Position numbers and translations under genes: made by a program | From: Acidiferrobacter thiooxydans | GTDB taxonomy: Bacteria; Pseudomonadota; Gammaproteobacteria; Acidiferrobacterales; Acidiferrobacteraceae | Direction: 5' to 3' | DNA: 64,000 nt | Assembly: GCF_003333315.1 (NCBI RefSeq) | Contig: NZ_PSYR01000001.1 | Span: forward strand, 832,501 to 896,500 | Part shown: positions 48,103-58,593 of the stretch, piece after piece | Layout: the number at the start of each line of letters is the position of its first letter | Position numbering within the stretch: the stretch's first letter is position 1 | Notes under the pieces: model-generated | The model's input: only the letters and a program-made list of their open reading frames with translations | Databases searched by the model: none | What the model was told of the DNA's origin: nothing

Positions 48103-49621
48103 CTACGGCGCCAAGGGGCGGCATTGAGCTGCCCCTAAGTCGCTTCGGCGGGTTCCTGCTGCTGGCGGCATGGCGGCACCGCTCACTTCACAGGCGATTC
48201 GGGCTGTGGTGTCCCACCCGGCGGAAGCGTCCGCCGTGTCCTGCCCTTCGTCCCGCAGCATGTGCATCCCGCGGGAAAGGATGTTGATCGCGCCGACGAG
48301 ATCGGCGTTGTCCGCGAAACCACACTCCACGCAGGCAAATCGGGCTTGCGTCTTGCGATTGTCGGCGCTGATGTGGCCACAGCACGGGCACGTCCGGCTG
48401 GTGTAGTGCGGCGGCACGGCGACGAGCCAGCCGCCGTTCCACGCCAGCTTGTAGTCCAGTGGGCGGCGGAACTCGAACCCGCCCGGGTCGAGGATGGACT
48501 TGTTCAGGCCGGACTTGGCCCGGACGGTTCTTCCCGGTTTCTCGGTTGTGCCGGCCGCCGATTGGGACATATTCCGCACCGGCAGGTCCTCGAGACATAC
48601 GATCGCGTGGTTTTGGCTGACATGGCCGGCCGCATGGCCGGTCGCAGTCGTGGTCTTGTGCAGGAAGTCGCGGCGGGTAGCACCGATCCGGGTATGGATG
48701 CGCTGGACGCGGGCCCTCGCCTTCTTCCCGTTGTGGCTGAACTTCTGTTTGCGGCTCATGGACTGCTGGGCCTTGCGAAACCGTGTCCGGTCGCGAATGC
48801 CCTTCAAGTCTTCGAGGGCCAATCCGCGGCCGGTGTCTTGGGCCTTGGCAACGAGCGTTTTGGACAGGGTATGATTGACGTCTTTGCGAAAACGGGCTTC
48901 CTGCCCGGAGAGTGTGCGCAGTTTGCGGGCGGGGCCTTGGGCCGGCGCCCGCGGCGCTTGCGCCCCGCCGCCTTCTGCAGTCCCTGGCGCCGGGTGTGGT
49001 GGCGGATGCGACAGGCCTCGACGCCATCTCCGGAATGTTTCACGCCGTCGCTGTCGGTAGCGACGTTGGCCACGCCCAGGTCGACGCCCAGGAAGTCGGT
49101 CGTGGAGGTTTTGGTGCCATCGGGGACGTCGACCGTCACCAGCAGGAACCATTGGCCGTCGCGCCGCCGGACCAAATCGCACTGGCCCTTGGCGGCGCTG
49201 AACCGTTCGGACTGGTATGTGCCCATGATGAACGGCACGAGGATCCGGCCTTGAAGCGTCAGAAGACTCACCCGGTCCAGCCCCTTGAAGCTCATCAGGC
49301 GCAGGTCTAAGGGATAGAGGCGCAGGGACGGAAATGCGGCCGTTTCTTCTTGTCGCGTTTATAGGCCTCGCAGGTCTGGGCGATACACCGCACCGCCATC
49401 TGCGCCGAGAGATCGAACCGGGCTCGCAACTCCCGATAGTACAACTGCTGCAGAAGGACCTTGTTGGCGGTCTTTCGGACAAAGGCCTCGCCCGCCAGCC
49501 AATCCGCCGCGGCGTTGCAGGCGCGTAGTGTGGCCTCCAAGGCCATCACCTGGTCCGGTGCCGGCAGAAGACGGGTTTGCAGGGTCATCTTCATGGGCAC
49601 AGTACAGACAATATCCATCAC
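48103..49621 (-). pseudogene. tnpB: frameshifted, chimeric TnpB (OrfB) nuclease
   Basis: Three successive minus-strand frames encode one TnpB. Residues from 49621 to about 49312 give the N-terminal part (MTLQTRLLPAPDQV...). From about 49313 to 48937 comes the middle with RuvC-I (FLGVDLGVANVATDSDG), and from about 48936 to 48103 the rest. One-base shifts occur near 49311-49325 and in a C/G run near 48925-48937. The last frame carries a RuvC-II block GLALEDLKGIRDR and then, about 60 residues on, a second one, AIVCLEDLPVRNM, followed by the Zn ribbon CPCCG...CVECG and RuvC-III NADLVGAINIL. Two RuvC-II blocks imply fusion of two different tnpB genes. No functional product is expected as it stands. 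Confidence 0.85.
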
Positions 49622-49659
49622 AGAAGCAAGGGTCTGGAGGCAAAACCGGCGCTTTCCCT

Positions 49660-49679
49660 CCCCGGCCTGAAGGCCGGGG
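49660..49679. repeat. perfect hairpin at the 5' side of tnpB
   Basis: Nine-base arms, CCCCGGCCT and AGGCCGGGG, separated by GA. Single-stranded hairpins of this form near the ends are the recognition structures of IS200/IS605 elements. It is 39 bases outside the first tnpB ATG. Confidence 0.85.
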
Positions 49680-49680
49680 C

Positions 49681-50232
49681 CTCTCGCGCGAATCTGGTGA
49701 TGGCCTCATGGCGCGACACCGGCGCCGGTACGCACTACCCGGCGTCTGGCATTGCCCATGAATGTCCGGTGGCGCGCGCGGTTCGACCGGAAACCGCCCG
49801 GTACCCACGGCGCACTATAGGCCCAACACCTCCTTGGATTCGTATGGTGCCCCCGCACGCGGCCCTCCGTTCGTGATCCATCGTTCCTCGAGGCCCAATC
49901 CCGGCCGGCCATGACACCAGGCGGAATGAGGGCATTCTCGACGGCTCAAGCGGAATGATAGCCGCGTTTTAGGGCCTGCGGGGTGCGGTGCCCTGAGGGC
50001 CTTTCCGAGGCGCAGGCGCGGGATGGGGCGAAGGCGATGCGTGCGTGGGATGCGGGCCTCGCGCGCGCGTGGCCTGCGATCGACCCGCGGGTCCATGACT
50101 CCGGCCGGCTAGCGTGCCGCGATGTGTCGCGGACCGTCGTGGTGATGGCCGGGTAGCCGATGCGCTCATCCGATACGCCCACCCCCAGCCTCTGTCGCCA
50201 AGGGCTGTGCCCTTGGTATGGGGCGAGAGGGG
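49681..50232. other. intergenic region between the IS remnant and mfd
   Basis: About 550 bases without a recognisable gene. Frames up to 134 codons on the minus strand have shadow-like composition. There is no clear terminator for mfd. Confidence 0.45.
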
Positions 50233-53200
50233 TTAGCGCACACGGGGGCGCAATGGGGTCTGGGCCGGGGTCTTCAGGGGCTGTGCCCCGGACCCGAGAC
50301 GGGTGATGAGCGCCATGATGCCGTCGATACGGGTATCCGGGTCGGTCCACTCGGCCTGGATGCGCAGGCCGTTGGGTCCGTCCAGACGGTATTGCCGGGG
50401 CGCCGATTGCATGAGTGCGATGAGGTCGGCCGGGTCCAGGGCCGGGTTTGGCGTAAACTGGAGGCGCGCGCCCTTGGGGCCGGCGTCAATGCGGGCGATG
50501 CCAAGCGGCCGGGCGAGACGTCTTAGACGCGCGAGGCGAAAGAGGCGAGTGGCGGCCTTAGGGGGCGTCCCGAAACGGTCCGCCAGTTCACCGGCCAGAT
50601 CGTCTAGTTCCTCATCGGAGGCGGCGCTCGTAATGCGTTTGTAGAATACGAGCCGCAGGTGCGGGTCGGGGCAATAGTCCTCGGGGAGCAAGGCCGGCAC
50701 ATGTAACTCGATGTCGGTCGGGCGGGTGAAGAGCGCGGATTCGCCAGCGCCCTCCTGCCCGGCCTTCAGGGTCGCGACCGCGCGTTCCAGGAGTTCACTG
50801 TAGAGTCCGAAGCCCACTTCGTTGATCTGACCACTCTGCGATTCCCCGAGAAGCTCTCCGGCCCCGCGGATCTCGAGATCGTGCGAGGCCAGCGCGAAGC
50901 CCACCCCGAGGTCTTCCAGGGAGGCGATCGCATCGAGGCGCTTGCGGGCGTCCGCGGTAAGCGCCCCGGGGTCGGGGGTCAGGAGATAGGCGTAGGCGCG
51001 ATGGCGCGAACGGCCGACGCGTCCGCGCAGTTGGTGGAGCTGGGCCAGACCGAAGCGGTCGGCCCTTTCGATGATGATGGTGTTGGCGGTCGGGACGTCG
51101 ATACCGGTCTCGATGATGGTGCTGCACAGCAGGATATGAAAGCGCTGATGATAAAAATCGAGCATGACGCGCTCAAGTTCGCGCTCCGGCATCTGTCCGT
51201 GGGCGACGCGGATGTCGATTTCGGGCAGCAAGGCCTTCAGTTCATGCTCGCGCCGCGCCATTGAACGCACGTCGTTGTGCAGGAAGTAGACTTGACCGCC
51301 GCGGCGCACTTCGCGCAGGCACGCCTCGCGGATCAGCGCCGTGTCCCAGGGGGTCACGAAGGTCTTGATCGACAGCCGGTCCTGGGGTGGTGTGCCGATC
51401 AAGGACACGTCGCGTATCCCGGCGAGCGCCATGTTCAAGGTACGCGGCAAAGGGGTCGCAGTCAGCGTCAAGACGTCGACGTGGGCGCGTAGCGCCTTCA
51501 TGCGCTCCTTCTGCCGGACCCCGAAGCGATGTTCCTCGTCGACGATGACAAGTCCGAGCGCCTGGAAGTGTACGTCTTCCTGCAATAGCCTGTGGGTCCC
51601 TATGACGATGTCAATGCGGCCGCTCTCGAGGCGACGCAGGGCCTCCCCGATCTCCTGATGCGTGCGAAATCGCGACAGGAGATCAATCTCCACGGGGAGA
51701 TCGGCGAAGCGATCACGAAAGTTCTGGTAATGCTGCTGGGCAAGCAGCGTGGTGGGTACGAGCACCGCGACCTGTTTATGATCCTGGACGGCTAGGAACG
51801 CCGCGCGCATGGCCACCTCGGTCTTGCCGAAGCCGACGTCCCCGCACACCAGGCGATCCATAGGTCGCGGGCTTTCCATATCACTTAAGACCTCGGCTAT
51901 AACGCGCGTCTGGTCAGGCGTCTCTTCGAACGGAAAGGCGTCCGCGAACCGCTCGTACTCGGGACCACGCACCGCAAAAGCATGTCCCGGTCGCGCGGCG
52001 CGGCGGGCGTAGATCTCGAGGAGCTCGGCTGCGGCATCGCGCGCTTTTTCCTCGGCGCGGCGCTTGGCCTTGTCCCAGGCCTCGTTACCGAGCTTGTGCA
52101 GGGGCGCGTGCTCGGGATCGGTCCCGGTGTAGCGGCCGAGGAGGTGGAGGTCCGTCACCGGCACATAGAGCTTGTCGCCGCCCGCGTATTCGAGCGCCAG
52201 AAACTCGTTTTCGATATCGGAGACCGAAAGTCTCACGAGTCCGAGGTAGCGACCGACGCCATGATCCTCGTGCACCACCGCATCCCCGGCGTGCAGCTCG
52301 CCAAGCCCTTTTATGAGCGCCTGCTGATCGCGGGCCTTGATGCGCCGCCGCCTCTGTTGCGCGCGCTCACCGTAGAGTTGCGATTCGACGATGACGCGCA
52401 GAGCCGGTTCGTCAAGCTCGAGCCCACGGTCAAGCGGCGCGGACATGAGGCCGAGCGGTGCCTTATCCTGGACGAAGGCATGCCACGAATCGAAGCCCTG
52501 TGGGCGGTATCCGTGGGCGGTAAGCGCCGCGCGCAGGGCCTCGCGGCGGCCGGCTGCCTCGGCGACTATGAGCGTCCGTCGCGTACCGACAGCGAGCGCC
52601 GCAAGTAAGGCCGCATAGGGCTCGGGGGCGTGGGTGTCTTGCGGCAAGGACGGTGGTTCTCGGGTTGCGAAGTGCCGGACGATGCCGGTCCCTTCGGCCG
52701 CAAGCGAGATCTCGGGAAACCGTTCCAGGCGTTCCTTGAGTCCGGCGGCTGTCAGAAACAGCCGGTCGGGTGGAAGCACCGGTCGTTCGATATGTCCGCG
52801 CGATGCCTCATAGCGTTCCGCCGTTTCCCGTTCGAAGTGCTCGATCTGCGCGCGCGAGCCTTCCATGAACACGAGCGTGGCATGCGCCGGCAGGTAGTCG
52901 ACAAAGGTCGCGACCTCGGAGAAAAAGAGCGGCAGATAATATTCGATGCCCGCAGGACTGCGGCCGTCGCTCACCTCGCGGTATATGAGGCTTGCGCGCG
53001 GGTCGCCGGCGAATGCCGCCCGGTAATTCGACCGGAAGGTCTGAACGGCATCCGTCGTGAGCGGGTGTTCGCGCGCCGGCAACACGCGTATTTCGCGCAA
53101 GGTCTCCTGCGAGCGCTGGGTCTCGGGATCGAAGGTGCGGATCGACTCCACGACGTCGTCGAAGAGGTCGATGCGATAGGCGCGGCCGGCGCCCATGGGG

Positions 53201-53742
53201 AAGAGGTCGATGAGTCCGCCGCGGATGGCGAATTCACCGGCCTCCATGACCTGACCTACGGCGTTATAGGCGGCCTGCACAAGGCGTTCGCGAAAGCGTT
53301 CGATATCGAGCTTGTCGCCGACCCGCAGGACGAAGCTGTGGCCGAGCAGATGCGAGGCCGGCGGCAGATAGTGCATGAGCGTGGCCGCCGCCGTGAGCAC
53401 CAGGCCGTGGGTGAGATGTGGCAGGGTAGCGAGCGTCGCCAGGCGTTCCGACAGGATGTCCGGATGGGGCGAAAAGCGGTCGTATGGCAGACACTCCCAG
53501 TCCGGGAAGGTGAGGGTCGGCGGCCCGTTCGGGTCGCGGTAGAAGGCGATCTCATCTTCCAGTCGCTCGCGTGAACGCACGTCCTGCGTGACGACGATGA
53601 GGAGGCGCCCGGCCTCGGCGGCACGCGCCAGCGCCAACCCTCGGGCGCTGGCATGAAGCCCCACCCAGTGCTCGGATCCGGACGGTGCCGGCGGGTTCAG
53701 GGGGGAATGGATTGTGGGCAGCTCGGGGACGGACATCGGCAT
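50233..53742 (-). CDS. mfd: transcription-repair coupling factor
   Basis: A large DNA translocase of about 1169 aa that pushes stalled RNA polymerase off damaged DNA and recruits UvrA. The N-terminal UvrB-homology region is residues 1-330, the RNA polymerase interacting (CarD-like) domain is about 470-545 (GDAVVHEDHGVGRYLGL), and the helicase motifs follow: GDVGFGKTEVA near 655, DEEHRFG near 755, TATPLPRT and the RecG-type TRG region. The C-terminal region after residue 1000 is the autoinhibitory domain. The ATG at 53742 (or 53736) is picked because MSVPELP begins normal Mfd homology; no clear Shine-Dalgarno precedes it. It is divergent from a carD-family gene. Confidence 0.95.
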   Translation of the reverse strand: MPMSVPELPTIHSPLNPPAPSGSEHWVGLHASARGLALARAAEAGRLLIVVTQDVRSRERLEDEIAFYRDPNGPPTLTFPDWECLPYDRFSPHPDILSERLATLATLPHLTHGLVLTAAATLMHYLPPASHLLGHSFVLRVGDKLDIERFRERLVQAAYNAVGQVMEAGEFAIRGGLIDLFPMGAGRAYRIDLFDDVVESIRTFDPETQRSQETLREIRVLPAREHPLTTDAVQTFRSNYRAAFAGDPRASLIYREVSDGRSPAGIEYYLPLFFSEVATFVDYLPAHATLVFMEGSRAQIEHFERETAERYEASRGHIERPVLPPDRLFLTAAGLKERLERFPEISLAAEGTGIVRHFATREPPSLPQDTHAPEPYAALLAALAVGTRRTLIVAEAAGRREALRAALTAHGYRPQGFDSWHAFVQDKAPLGLMSAPLDRGLELDEPALRVIVESQLYGERAQQRRRRIKARDQQALIKGLGELHAGDAVVHEDHGVGRYLGLVRLSVSDIENEFLALEYAGGDKLYVPVTDLHLLGRYTGTDPEHAPLHKLGNEAWDKAKRRAEEKARDAAAELLEIYARRAARPGHAFAVRGPEYERFADAFPFEETPDQTRVIAEVLSDMESPRPMDRLVCGDVGFGKTEVAMRAAFLAVQDHKQVAVLVPTTLLAQQHYQNFRDRFADLPVEIDLLSRFRTHQEIGEALRRLESGRIDIVIGTHRLLQEDVHFQALGLVIVDEEHRFGVRQKERMKALRAHVDVLTLTATPLPRTLNMALAGIRDVSLIGTPPQDRLSIKTFVTPWDTALIREACLREVRRGGQVYFLHNDVRSMARREHELKALLPEIDIRVAHGQMPERELERVMLDFYHQRFHILLCSTIIETGIDVPTANTIIIERADRFGLAQLHQLRGRVGRSRHRAYAYLLTPDPGALTADARKRLDAIASLEDLGVGFALASHDLEIRGAGELLGESQSGQINEVGFGLYSELLERAVATLKAGQEGAGESALFTRPTDIELHVPALLPEDYCPDPHLRLVFYKRITSAASDEELDDLAGELADRFGTPPKAATRLFRLARLRRLARPLGIARIDAGPKGARLQFTPNPALDPADLIALMQSAPRQYRLDGPNGLRIQAEWTDPDTRIDGIMALITRLGSGAQPLKTPAQTPLRPRVR

Positions 53743-54168
53743 AGGGGCGGCATTGTAATCCAAAATACGGCCCCGTGAGGAGGGCGTGGCGGTTTCCCGG
53801 GCGCGCACGCCGAATGCTCGCCGTGGCACGCCGGACCCATACGGTCTTTGTGCGCGCATGCCCGGTCCTTGCATGCGCGTCTACGGGCGCATGGTTTTGA
53901 GGTGCGGGCGATCGGCGATGATCCTCATCGGTCGCGTTGTCGTGTGGCTGCGGTTCAGGGCATAATGAAGGCCCTTGCCAGTGAACGGTCGTCGCGGATC
54001 CGTGGCCATGGAGGGGCTTATGGTCAAGACAGTGGTTGGATGCGTGTTTTTCATGGGCCCGGCTGACAGAAAGGCGGCGATGACGAGATATGATATCCAA
54101 GCCCTCGGGGGGCGGCGCATCGCGTATCGCCCGTGCGCGATGAGCACGATGCGCGTCGTCAGGTTCTC
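53743..54168. other. mfd-carD divergent intergenic region
   Basis: 426 bases. On the plus strand TTGTCG (53937-53942) and CATAAT (53961-53966), 18 bases apart, form a plausible promoter for carD with a leader of about 195 bases. Inside the leader an open frame from GTG 53975 (or ATG 54008/54020) ends at 54172, overlapping the carD ATG by ATGA; GGAGGGG precedes ATG 54020. It may be a leader peptide or chance. Confidence 0.45.
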
Positions 54169-54681
54169 ATGAAGAAGGAGCGCGAGTTCGAGGTAGGACA
54201 GGACGTTTTCTACCCCTCTGCCGGTGTCGGAGTCATAGAGGCTATGGAGGAGGTGGTGTTCGGGGTCGAGCACGAGCTCTGTTATGTCATCCGTATCCCC
54301 GAGAATCGCGTCACGATCAAGGTCCCCAAGACCAAGGCCGTCAGTAACGGCCTGCGCCCGCTGCTGCGCGGCAAGGATGTGAAGGACCTGCTGGAGGTCC
54401 TGGCCGACAAGAGCAGTGCGCGCCCGTCGGGACATTGGGCCGAGCATTACAAGGATCTTGAGCGTCGCATCCAGTCCGGCGGCGTTCTCCAGGTGGGCTC
54501 GGCGGTGCGCGATCTGATGCGCCTCAAAGCCGGGGCCGGGTTGTCATTCGAGGAGGCGCGCCTTTTGGAGATGGCGGACGGATATCTGGCGCGCGAGCTG
54601 GCGGCGGTCCAGGGCGTGACCGTCGAGGCCGCCCGCGACATCATTCGGTCCTCGATCGGTGTGGGGTCCGAGGGCGTGTGA
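54169..54681 (+). CDS. CarD-family transcription regulator
   Basis: A 170 aa protein with an N-terminal Tudor-like RNA polymerase interaction domain (FEVGQDVFYPSAGVGVIEAME, residues 6-26, through about 65) and a helical C-terminal domain, the CarD/CdnL arrangement. Such proteins bind the beta subunit and stabilise open complexes. Its N-domain is homologous to the RNA polymerase interacting domain of Mfd, whose gene is divergent next door. ATG 54169 starts the family homology. It overlaps ispD by GTGTGA. Confidence 0.9.
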   Translation: MKKEREFEVGQDVFYPSAGVGVIEAMEEVVFGVEHELCYVIRIPENRVTIKVPKTKAVSNGLRPLLRGKDVKDLLEVLADKSSARPSGHWAEHYKDLERRIQSGGVLQVGSAVRDLMRLKAGAGLSFEEARLLEMADGYLARELAAVQGVTVEAARDIIRSSIGVGSEGV

Positions 54682-55391
54682 CATCGTCTCCGCGTGTCTT
54701 TGTGATCGTGCCGGCGGCCGGCCGCGGGCTCCGGCTCGGATCTCCCCAACCCAAACAGTACCTCCCGCTTGCGGGCGTACCGGTGCTGGCGCATACCTTG
54801 CGTCGTCTCGACGATCTCGGCGCGCGCGCGATCGCCGTGGGCCTCGCGGCCGAGGATCCCTACTGGCCCGAACTGCGCCTGTCGCTTACGACCCCGCTCC
54901 TGACCTTCACCGGGGGTGCCGAGCGCGCCCTCACGGTACTGAACGGGCTTGCCACCCTGACCGATCAGGCGGCGGAGGATGATCTCGTGTTCGTCCATGA
55001 TGCCGCTCGTCCCTGTGTGCGCGGTAGCGATCTGCGACGCCTCTATGAGGCCGCGCTCGATGCCCCCGACGGGGCGCTGCTCGCACGCCCGGTGGCCGAC
55101 ACCGTCAAGCGTGGCGGGGCCGAAGGGATCACCGCCACCATCGATCGTCGCGATCTGTGGCTCGCGCAGACGCCGCAGGTGTTTCGTTTTGGCAGGTTGC
55201 AGGCAGCGTTGGCGAGTGCTGTGGCGGCACAGGCACTCGTCACCGACGAGGCGAGCGCCATCGAGCGCATGGGAGGCCGGCCGCGACTCGTGGCCGGTCA
55301 TCAGGACAACATCAAGATCACAACGCCCGAGGATCTGGTCCTGGCCGAGATCTATCTGGCATGGCAGAAATCCCAACAAGAAGGAAGATGA
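54678..55391 (+). CDS. ispD: 2-C-methyl-D-erythritol 4-phosphate cytidylyltransferase
   Basis: Third step of the MEP isoprenoid pathway: CTP plus methylerythritol phosphate gives CDP-ME. IVPAAGRGLRLGSPQPKQYLPL near residue 9 is the nucleotide-binding signature, with VFVHDAARPC near residue 103, DTVKR near residue 140 and TPQVFRF near 165. TDEASAIERMG near 190 and IKITTPEDL complete it. Length 237 aa. The GTG start overlaps the carD-family stop. ispF follows after seven bases. Confidence 0.95.
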   Translation: MTSSPRVFVIVPAAGRGLRLGSPQPKQYLPLAGVPVLAHTLRRLDDLGARAIAVGLAAEDPYWPELRLSLTTPLLTFTGGAERALTVLNGLATLTDQAAEDDLVFVHDAARPCVRGSDLRRLYEAALDAPDGALLARPVADTVKRGGAEGITATIDRRDLWLAQTPQVFRFGRLQAALASAVAAQALVTDEASAIERMGGRPRLVAGHQDNIKITTPEDLVLAEIYLAWQKSQQEGR

Positions 55392-55398
55392 CGGCGAT

Positions 55399-55877
55399 AT
55401 GCGGATAGGGCAGGGGTTCGATGCGCACGGTCTGGTCGCGGGGCGGCCGTTGATCTTGGGCGGGGTGACGATCGCGCATCCCCGCGGGCTCGCGGGTCAT
55501 TCCGATGCCGATGTGTTGACCCATGCAGTGACGAGCGCCTGTCTCGGGGCCGCCGCGCTCGGTGACCTCGGGCGACATTTCCCGGCCAAGGATCCCCGCT
55601 ACCGGGACTGCGACAGCCGCATGCTGTTGCGTGCGGTGGTCGCCATGATCAAGGAGCGGGGGCTCTTTGTGGTCAACATGGATGCCACCATAGTGGCCGA
55701 GGCCCCGCGTCTGGCGCCATTCGTGGGACGTATGGCAGAGCACCTCGCGGCCGATCTCGACGTGGCCGTCGATTGTGTCAACGTCAAGGCGACCACCACT
55801 GAAGGCATGGGTTACACCGGCCGCGCGGAGGGCATGAGCGCGCATGCCGTCGTGCTCCTGGACGGACCCCGCAAGCC

Positions 55878-55881
<4 letters not shown>
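55399..55881 (+). CDS. ispF: 2-C-methyl-D-erythritol 2,4-cyclodiphosphate synthase
   Basis: Fifth step of the MEP pathway, cyclising CDP-ME-2-phosphate. The metal ligands lie in GQGFDAHGL near residue 5 and GHSDADVLTHA near residue 33. IGDLGRHFP-like ALGDLGRHFPAKDP near residue 56 and KATTTEGMGYTGRAEG near residue 130 are typical. Length 160 aa. ATG 55399 starts eight bases after the ispD stop region. It converges with the Smr gene, which overlaps its last bases. Confidence 0.95.
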
Positions 55882-57393
<1,512 letters not shown>

Positions 57394-57495
57394 TCAGGTA
57401 TTATAGGCCCATCCTGCCCCTTTTGTCGGCCCGGATCAACGCGCCGTGGCGGGCTCGTGCAAAGCCCGTTAGACTGGCAGGGATCGGAGGAAATG

Positions 57496-58560
57496 ATGCG
57501 CATAGGGGTGCCACGGGAAGTGAAGCCATGGGAGGCGCGGGTGGCCTTAGTGCCACATGCGGTGGCGGCGCTGGTTCAGGAGGGTCATGAGGTCTTCCTG
57601 GAGGCGGGGGCCGGCCACGGTAGCGGCTTCCAGGACCAGGAATATGCCGCGCATGGCGCGCATATCGTCGCGGACGCGTCCGCGGTGTTTCGCTCGGCGC
57701 AGCTCATTGTCAAGGTCAAGGAACCGGTCGGCGAGGAGTGGGGGCGGCTGCGCGCCGACCACATCCTATTTTCCTACCTCCATCTGGCGGCGAATCGCCC
57801 GCTCACCGAGGCCTTGCAAAGGATAGGGCTTGTGGCCGTGGCCTTCGAGACCGTGGTTCAGGACGGCCTGCTTCCCTTGCTGGCGCCTATGAGCGATATC
57901 GCCGGACGGCTGGCGGTGCAGATCGGGGCGCAGCTCCTGCATGCGCGCAGCGGCGGTCGTGGCATCCTTCTCGGCGGCCTGCCAGGCACCGAGCGCGGGC
58001 ACGTAGTCGTCATCGGTGCCGGTGAGGCGGGGGGAAATGCGGTACGCGTCGCGGCATCGCTGGGCGCGCGCGTGACGGTGTTCGACAAGCTGCGCGCGCG
58101 CCAGAGCGCCATGATGGCGGTTGGTCCCAATGTCACGGCCCTGCCCGCCTATGAAGAGACCGTGGCAGCGGCGGTGCGCGAGGCGGATCTTGTGATCGGC
58201 GCGGTGCTCGTGGCTGGGGCGCGCGCCCCGCATGTCGTAACCCGCCCCATGGTGCGCGCCATGCATCGCGGTGCGGTGATCGTCGATATTGCCATCGATC
58301 AAGGGGGGTGCGTGGAGACCATGCACGCAACGGATTATGGGGCACCGACCTATATCGAGGAGGGTGTCGTCCATTTTGGGGTGACCAACATGCCAGGGGC
58401 TGTACCGCGTACGGCTTCGCAGGCGCTGTCGGCGGTGCTCCTGCCCTATGTGCAGATCCTGGCCACCCATGGGGTCGATGATCCGCGGCTTGCCGGCGGA
58501 GTCAATGTACGCGAAGGGCGCATCACTCACGAAGCGGTGGCGGCCGCCATGATGTCATGA
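57496..58560 (+). CDS. ald: alanine dehydrogenase
   Basis: NAD-dependent reversible deamination of alanine to pyruvate and ammonia. MRIGVPREVKPWEARVALVP opens the family, KVKEPVGEEW near residue 73 and HLAANRPLT near residue 95 follow, and VVIGAGEAGGNAVRVAASLGA near residue 172 is the NAD site. Active-site Lys and His are retained (KVKEP, YLHLA). Length 354 aa, slightly short. ATG 57496 has GGAGG five bases upstream. In an autotroph it may assimilate or release ammonium. Confidence 0.9.
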   Translation: MRIGVPREVKPWEARVALVPHAVAALVQEGHEVFLEAGAGHGSGFQDQEYAAHGAHIVADASAVFRSAQLIVKVKEPVGEEWGRLRADHILFSYLHLAANRPLTEALQRIGLVAVAFETVVQDGLLPLLAPMSDIAGRLAVQIGAQLLHARSGGRGILLGGLPGTERGHVVVIGAGEAGGNAVRVAASLGARVTVFDKLRARQSAMMAVGPNVTALPAYEETVAAAVREADLVIGAVLVAGARAPHVVTRPMVRAMHRGAVIVDIAIDQGGCVETMHATDYGAPTYIEEGVVHFGVTNMPGAVPRTASQALSAVLLPYVQILATHGVDDPRLAGGVNVREGRITHEAVAAAMMS

Positions 58561-58593
58561 AGGGGCGCAGCGCGCGATACCGGGGCGACGGTC

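Larger units (their letters stand above)
48050..49680 (-). mobile_element. IS605/IS1341-type element remnant carrying only tnpB
   Basis: The single-gene element is inferred from a degenerate tnpB plus end-like structures. Downstream of tnpB, on the minus strand, the sequence runs through GGAATCCCCTCCC, a CCGC-TTAC-GCGG hairpin (48076-48087) and GAGGTTGAGGGGG to ATGTCAA near 48046, the form of right ends in this group. On the other side a perfect hairpin with arms CCCCGGCCT (49660-49668) and AGGCCGGGG (49671-49679) lies upstream of the gene. There is no tnpA. Exact ends are not determined. Confidence 0.7.
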
